Assembly (NCBI RefSeq): GCF_000513195.1 | Contig: NZ_CBVI010000039.1 | Span: 1-64,000 of the forward strand | Length of the DNA stretch: 64,000 bases | Source of the DNA: Bacteroides timonensis | Lineage (GTDB): Bacteria; Bacteroidota; Bacteroidia; Bacteroidales; Bacteroidaceae | Reading direction: 5' to 3' | Shown: one piece after another, positions 59,889-64,000 of the stretch | Position numbering within the stretch: position 1 is the stretch's first letter | Layout of the letters: every line of letters starts with the position of its first letter | The notes under the pieces: model-generated | What the model was told of the DNA's origin: nothing | The model's input: only the letters and a program-made list of their open reading frames with translations | Databases searched by the model: none | Translations under genes and position numbers: made by a program

Positions 59889-60323
59889 CTATTCTTTAAT
59901 AATTTTCCATATAGATTGCCTTGAACCAAAGACCAACTTCAGCAAATATGTACCCGACACAAAGCTATCAAGCTGAAGGATAGTTCGTATAGAAGTCACA
60001 TCCTGTCTTAACAATAGTCGACCTTGCAAATCGTACAGGAAAACCTCGCCGTAACCCGGCTCAAAGAGTTCACTTAACAGAACAGTCAACTCCGTTTGCA
60101 TTGGATTAGGAAAGAGCTTAATTGCTTTCTGTTCCAACAGTCCTTCCGACAAAACAACATTTACCTCGTTTTTTTGAAGAACAAAAGAACGCGTAGCTAC
60201 TTGCATTCGAGTAACCCTGTTACCGGCAGCATCATACAAATACGAAAAAGATTGTGAGAAAATGGAAGTGGCCAATCCTAAGTTGATTAAGAGCAAAATA
60301 AATTTCAATTTCATGTTTTTCAT
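59889..60323 (-). CDS. Small YD-motif protein with T9SS type A-like C-terminal domain
   Basis: A 144-residue exported protein: signal peptide (about 1-23), then one YD-like unit (FSYLYDAAGNRVTRMQ, about 25-40) and a C-terminal domain of the Por-secretion/T9SS type A kind (KLFPNPMQTELTVLL, GEVFLYDLQGRLLLR, GTYLLKLVFGSRQSIWKIIK). It is 31 bp upstream of the RHS gene and on the same strand, so they form one operon. The YD unit mimics the RHS repeats, suggesting it caps or pairs with the RHS shell, or is the stump of a longer RHS protein. A start three codons later is also possible. Confidence 0.7.
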   Translation of the reverse strand: MKNMKLKFILLLINLGLATSIFSQSFSYLYDAAGNRVTRMQVATRSFVLQKNEVNVVLSEGLLEQKAIKLFPNPMQTELTVLLSELFEPGYGEVFLYDLQGRLLLRQDVTSIRTILQLDSFVSGTYLLKLVFGSRQSIWKIIKE

Positions 60324-60539
60324 AATTTAATTACGCAATAAAGATAGACACTCTTTTTTTAGAAAAAAGCTATCAGCATTATGTATTTAGAGGCAATACA
60401 ATTTTTACTCCTTTTTCTACAGTTTTTACTCTAAATAAAAAGTTTATAGACAACAACCAGGAATTTCTCATGCAGTTTTTTCCTCCATGACTTCGCTAAA
60501 TCAAATAAAAAATGCAAAGTCTTCCATCTTTTAACCCCA

Positions 60540-60652
60540 CCATACTCCAACCGTACCCGAACCGTACTTGCTCCGTACCTTCTTCGGTCAGAAGTACCTC
60601 TATACGGAGAAACTACGGAGTTGGTACGGAGCAAGTACGGCTCAGGTACGGT
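60540..60652 (+). repeat. 113-bp hairpin repeat, right copy
   Basis: The same element as at 26443, same orientation. The outer arms here are longer and cleaner: CCGTACCCGAACCGTACTTG and its near-complement at the other end pair over about 29 bp with two mismatches. It lies between the RHS operon (divergent) and mraZ. Short frames on both strands are treated as non-coding. The rest of 60324-60796 holds only a weak promoter-like TATCTTTA for the RHS operon. Confidence 0.8.
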
Positions 60653-60796
60653 ACAAGTACAGTCCGAATAGAAAACTAACAAGGTTTTTGCCCCTCAATT
60701 CCCCACGAATAAAGCCTTTCGGCACCATGTTCATTATCAACGAAATAAACAATGAACAGGGTGTTGAAAACTTCTCTGAAAGTTTTTAGTTAAAAC

Positions 60797-60824
60797 TTGT
60801 GGGGGATTGTGGGGAAATGTGTAC
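60797..60824 (+). promoter_or_regulatory. MraZ operator repeats
   Basis: Direct repeats TTGTGGGGGA, TTGTGGGGAA and a weaker ATGTGTAC follow at 10-bp spacing, 32 bp upstream of mraZ. MraZ is known to bind TGGG-containing repeats of this period in its own promoter, so autoregulation of the division cluster is likely. TACTTTTA at 60821-60828 may be the -7 element. Confidence 0.65.
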
Positions 60825-60855
60825 TTTTACCGTCGCTTATTATAATAAGGTAGCA

Positions 60856-61335
60856 ATGATACGTTTTTTGGGCAATATAGAAGCGAAGACCGACGCAAAG
60901 GGACGTGTATTTATCCCCGCCGGCTTTCGGAGGCAACTGCAATCCGCTTCCGAAGAAAGGCTAGTGCTGCGCAAAGACGTATTCCAAGATTGCCTGGTAC
61001 TCTATCCAGAAAGCGTTTGGTTCAAGACGCAAAACCAATTAAGGAGGCGATTGAACAAATGGAACGCAAAACACCAAGACATTTTCCGGCAATTTGTGAG
61101 CGATGCGGAAATCATGATTCCCGACGGGAACGGACGCATCCTTCTGCCCAAACGTTACCTGCAAATGGCCGGCATACAGAGCGATGTACGTTTTATTGGT
61201 ATGGATAATACAATAGAGATCTGGGCAAAAGAGAAAACCGAACAGCCATTCGTCAGTCCGGAAGAGTTCAGCGAAGCATTGCAGGACATTCTGGGAGATG
61301 AGGATGATTGGAAGGAAGAGGAAGAGAATGATTAA
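60856..61335 (+). CDS. mraZ: Transcriptional regulator MraZ
   Basis: A 159-residue MraZ protein with two SpoVT/AbrB-like halves: FLGNIEAKTDAKGRVFIPAG at the front and VSDAEIMIPDGNGRILLPKR in the second half. The start at 60856 (MIRFLGN) fits the family. The longer frame would run through the operator repeats. An acidic tail (DEDDWKEEEEND) ends it. It controls the dcw cluster that begins here and is the first gene, with rsmH 23 bp downstream. Confidence 0.95.
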   Translation: MIRFLGNIEAKTDAKGRVFIPAGFRRQLQSASEERLVLRKDVFQDCLVLYPESVWFKTQNQLRRRLNKWNAKHQDIFRQFVSDAEIMIPDGNGRILLPKRYLQMAGIQSDVRFIGMDNTIEIWAKEKTEQPFVSPEEFSEALQDILGDEDDWKEEEEND

Positions 61336-61358
61336 CGTTTAGTGATGAGTGATTAGTG

Positions 61359-62270
61359 ATGAATGAAGAATTGACATATCATGTACCGGTGCTGTTGATG
61401 CCGAGTGTGGACGGAATGAATATCCGCCCGGATGGGACGTATGTAGACGTCACTTTCGGCGGAGGAGGACATTCACGCGAAATACTGTCACGATTGGGAG
61501 ACGGCGGACGGTTACTGGGATTTGACCAGGACGAAGATGCCGAACAGAATATCGTGGATAATCCGCATTTCATTTTTGTACGCAGCAATTTCCGCTACCT
61601 GCATAACTTCCTACGCTACCATGATATAGAAGAAGTAGATGCGATACTTGCCGATCTAGGTGTGTCCTCACACCACTTCGATGATAGCGAGCGGGGATTC
61701 TCATTCCGCTTTGACGGGGCACTGGATATGCGTATGAACAAACGTGCAGGAGATACTGCGGCGGACATTATCAATACTTATAATGAAGAGCGCTTGGCAG
61801 ATATCTTCTATTTGTACGGTGAACTGAAAAACAGCCGCAAATTGGCATCCGTACTCGTAAAGGCACGCGCCGGACAAAAAGTAACAACTATCGGTGAGTT
61901 TCTGGAAATCATCAAGCCACTTTTCGGCCGGGAACGGGAGAAAAAAGAACTGGCAAAAGTCTTCCAGGCATTGCGTATCGAAGTAAATCAGGAAATGGAA
62001 GCGCTGAAAGAGATGTTGTATGCAGCAACCGAGGCGCTGAAACCAGGTGGAAGACTGGTAGTAATCACGTATCACTCGCTGGAAGACAGAATGGTGAAGA
62101 ATATGATGAAAACCGGAAACGTAGAAGGCAAGATGGAAAAAGATTTCTTTGGAAATGTACAGACACCTTTCCGGCTGGTGAACAATAAGGTGATTGTACC
62201 GGACGAAGCGGAGATAGAACGAAATCCGAGATCGCGAAGTGCAAAACTGAGAATAGCGGAGAAGAAGTGA
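61359..62270 (+). CDS. rsmH: 16S rRNA (cytosine-1402-N4)-methyltransferase RsmH
   Basis: A 303-residue SAM-dependent methyltransferase acting on C1402 of 16S rRNA. SAM-site motifs: YVDVTFGGGGHSREIL, LLGFDQD and ILADLGVSSHHFDDSERGFS, with KPGGRLVVITYHSLEDRMVK later. ATG 61359 (MNEELTYHVPVLL) is preferred over the GTG three bases earlier. It is in the usual dcw position between mraZ and the ftsL-like gene. Confidence 0.95.
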   Translation: MNEELTYHVPVLLMPSVDGMNIRPDGTYVDVTFGGGGHSREILSRLGDGGRLLGFDQDEDAEQNIVDNPHFIFVRSNFRYLHNFLRYHDIEEVDAILADLGVSSHHFDDSERGFSFRFDGALDMRMNKRAGDTAADIINTYNEERLADIFYLYGELKNSRKLASVLVKARAGQKVTTIGEFLEIIKPLFGREREKKELAKVFQALRIEVNQEMEALKEMLYAATEALKPGGRLVVITYHSLEDRMVKNMMKTGNVEGKMEKDFFGNVQTPFRLVNNKVIVPDEAEIERNPRSRSAKLRIAEKK

Positions 62271-62317
62271 TAAAGAGCAAGAGTGGTAAAATGATAAAGC
62301 GGTAGAGTGATAGAGCG

Positions 62318-62695
62318 ATGAAGGAAATGGAAGAAAAACAGGTAAATGAGAAAACAGAGAAAGCGGAAAAGGCGAAGAAAGCTAAAAATCGCACGTCTCT
62401 GAAGAACATCATTGGTGGTGATATTCTGGCAACGGATTTTTTCCGTCGTCAGACCAAATTGCTTGTGCTGATAATGGTGCTGATACTGTTTTACATACAC
62501 AACCGTTATGCTTGTCAGCAACAAATGATAGAGATTGATAAACTGAAAAAAGAACTGATTGACATTAAATATGATGCCCTCACCCGTAGCTCGGAGTTGA
62601 TGGAAAAAAGTCGCCAGTCACGCATTGAGGAATACATTGCAACCAAGGAGAGTGACTTACAGACCTCAACCAATCCACCGTATTTGATTAAGTAA
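62318..62695 (+). CDS. FtsL-like cell division protein
   Basis: A 125-residue single-pass membrane protein: Lys/Glu-rich cytoplasmic N-terminus (1-45), membrane helix (about 47-62, LLVLIMVLILFYI) and a periplasmic coiled coil (QQMIEIDKLKKELIDIKYDA). Its topology and position between rsmH and ftsI match the Bacteroidetes FtsL-type protein that links to the divisome. Sequence similarity to classical FtsL is slight, so the name rests on position and shape. Confidence 0.75.
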   Translation: MKEMEEKQVNEKTEKAEKAKKAKNRTSLKNIIGGDILATDFFRRQTKLLVLIMVLILFYIHNRYACQQQMIEIDKLKKELIDIKYDALTRSSELMEKSRQSRIEEYIATKESDLQTSTNPPYLIK

Positions 62696-62724
62696 TCAGT
62701 AGAACCGTTAAACAGAAAACAGAC

Positions 62725-64000
62725 TTGGCAGTAAATAAGAAAAATATCATGACCCGCTACTTCTTTGTAGTCCTCGTAATGGGACTGCTGGGAATAGCTA
62801 TTGTCGTAAAAGCCGCAATTATCATGTTTGCAGAGCGACAATACTGGCAGGATGTAGCCGACCGTTTCATAAAAGAGAACGTAACGGTAAAGCCTAATCG
62901 TGGTAATATTCTTTCATCCGACGGCAAACTGATGGCAAGTTCCTTGCCGGAATATCGCATCTATATGGACTTTAAGGCAGGTGGTGTAACCAAAGATACC
63001 ATGCTGGTGAATCATATGAACGAAATTTGCGAAGGACTGCATAAGATATTCCCCGATAAGAGTGCCGCTGAATTTAAGTCACACTTACAGAAAGGGCGTA
63101 AGAAGGGCAGCCGTAATTATCTGATTTATCCGAGACGCATTTCGTATATCCAGTATAAAGAAGCAAAACGTTTGCCTGTATTCAATCTGAACAAGTACAA
63201 AGGTGGCTTCCACGAGCAGGTTTATAATCAACGTAAGAAGCCATTCGGATCATTGGCAGCCCGTACATTGGGCGATCTTTATGCCGATACTGCACAAGGT
63301 GCAAAAAGTGGTATCGAGTTGTCATTCGACACCTTATTGAAAGGTCGCGACGGCATCACCCATCGCCAGAAGGTGATGAACAAGTACCTGAATATCGTAG
63401 ATATAGCCCCCGTAGACGGTTGCGACATTATCTCAACCCTCGATGTAGGCATGCAGGATATCTGCGAGAAAGCATTGGTAGACAAGTTGAAGGAAATTAA
63501 TGCCACTGTAGGTGTGGCAGTACTCATGGAAGTACAGACCGGCGAAGTGAAAGCCATCGTCAACATGATGAAAGCCAACGATGGCAACTATTACGAAATG
63601 CGCAACAATGCCATCAGTGACATGATGGAACCGGGCTCGACTTTCAAGACAGCTTCCATCATGGTGGCTCTTGAAGATGGAAAGATCACACCGGAAACAG
63701 AAGTAGACACCGGAAATGGTATTATGATGATGTATGGCAGCAAAATGAGAGATCATAACTGGCATCGCGGAGGATACGGGAAAATCAATGTAACACGTAT
63801 TCTGGAAGTCTCATCCAATGTAGGTGTCTCCTATCTCATTGACAAACATTACAAAGATAATCCGCAGAAATATGTGGATGGTTTAAAGCGCATGAGCATC
63901 GACCAACCGCTACATCTACAAATTTCCGGCGAAGGAAAGCCTAACATCAAGGGTCCGAAGGAAAGATACTTCGCAAAAACAACCCTGCCCTGGATGAGTA
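62725..64000 (+). CDS. ftsI: FtsI/PBP3-type penicillin-binding transpeptidase (partial, runs off window)
   Basis: The first 425 residues of a division transpeptidase. A membrane helix (about 12-30, YFFVVLVMGLLGIAIVVKA) is followed by the PBP dimerisation domain (VKPNRGNILSSDGKLMASSL) and the transpeptidase domain with the active-site SxxK in EPGSTFKTAS (Ser297 counted from the ATG at 62749) and the SSN triad in EVSSNVGVS. The KTG motif lies beyond the window. A TTG at 62725 (reading MAVNKKNIMTRYFF) is likely the real start, as it gives the short basic cytoplasmic tail usual for these proteins. The ATG at 62749 is the alternative. It cross-links septal peptidoglycan. Confidence 0.92.
   Translation, partial: MAVNKKNIMTRYFFVVLVMGLLGIAIVVKAAIIMFAERQYWQDVADRFIKENVTVKPNRGNILSSDGKLMASSLPEYRIYMDFKAGGVTKDTMLVNHMNEICEGLHKIFPDKSAAEFKSHLQKGRKKGSRNYLIYPRRISYIQYKEAKRLPVFNLNKYKGGFHEQVYNQRKKPFGSLAARTLGDLYADTAQGAKSGIELSFDTLLKGRDGITHRQKVMNKYLNIVDIAPVDGCDIISTLDVGMQDICEKALVDKLKEINATVGVAVLMEVQTGEVKAIVNMMKANDGNYYEMRNNAISDMMEPGSTFKTASIMVALEDGKITPETEVDTGNGIMMMYGSKMRDHNWHRGGYGKINVTRILEVSSNVGVSYLIDKHYKDNPQKYVDGLKRMSIDQPLHLQISGEGKPNIKGPKERYFAKTTLPWMS

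Noticed and set aside
60431..60682. Short open frame across the right hairpin repeat with a counterpart at 26283-26705 sharing PYLLRT.SVVSPYRGTSDRR
   Set aside because: The frame is conserved because the DNA element is repeated. Frames on the other strand are equally open, the flanks differ entirely, and there is no ribosome site.

Overview
The window is chromosomal DNA from a gut-type Bacteroides. The evidence is two SusC/SusD pairs, two hybrid two-component regulators, sulfatases with the Ser-type active-site motif, promoter -7 elements of the form TAnnTTTG, and a glsB/glsA pair for glycine lipids. The species cannot be named from the sequence alone.

Layout. (1) 1-1774: the tail of an AraC-type regulator remnant, an M20 deacetylase of the argE type, a 22-bp-period repeat array and a degraded small gene. 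(2) 1778-16949, all minus strand: a pectin utilisation locus reading susC, susD, GH28, CE8 pectin esterase, hybrid regulator, GH28, sulfatase. (3) 17055-26326: housekeeping genes, namely an EnvC-like LytM protein, a DUF4292 lipoprotein and a TPR lipoprotein that overlap by 4 bp, then dut, dgt, glsB, glsA and two nearly identical ECF-type sigma factors in tandem. (4) 26443-60652: an accessory segment bounded by two 113-bp hairpin repeats in the same orientation. It holds a second polysaccharide locus, with a fused sulfatase-GH16 protein, GH29 fucosidase, GH2, GH20, an S1_11-like GlcNAc-6-sulfatase, SusD, SusC, a divergent hybrid regulator, another sulfatase and another GH2. It also holds an RHS toxin-like operon. 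(5) 60797-64000: the start of the division and cell-wall cluster (mraZ, rsmH, an ftsL-like gene and ftsI/PBP, which is cut by the window end).

How the genes fit together. The first locus should import pectic fragments through SusC/SusD, de-esterify them with CE8 and cleave them with two GH28 enzymes, under a periplasmic-sensing hybrid regulator. The second has the enzymes needed for a sulfated, fucosylated Gal/GlcNAc glycan such as keratan sulfate or mucin O-glycan: endo-cleavage (GH16), desulfation, defucosylation, and removal of beta-Gal and beta-GlcNAc. Three of its promoters (upstream of susC, of the GlcNAc-sulfatase operon and of the GH2-sulfatase unit) share a conserved block about 42-44 bp beyond the -7 element, the likely binding site of the local regulator.

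Most notable. The RHS operon has a small YD-motif protein with a T9SS-like tail, a 2107-residue RHS protein with an inserted Cys-rich zinc-ribbon-like segment and an HEYYH metallopeptidase-like tip, and a lipoprotein placed like an immunity gene. Also notable are the hairpin repeats flanking the 34-kb segment, the sulfatase-GH16 fusion, and the twin sigma genes with matching palindromic leaders.
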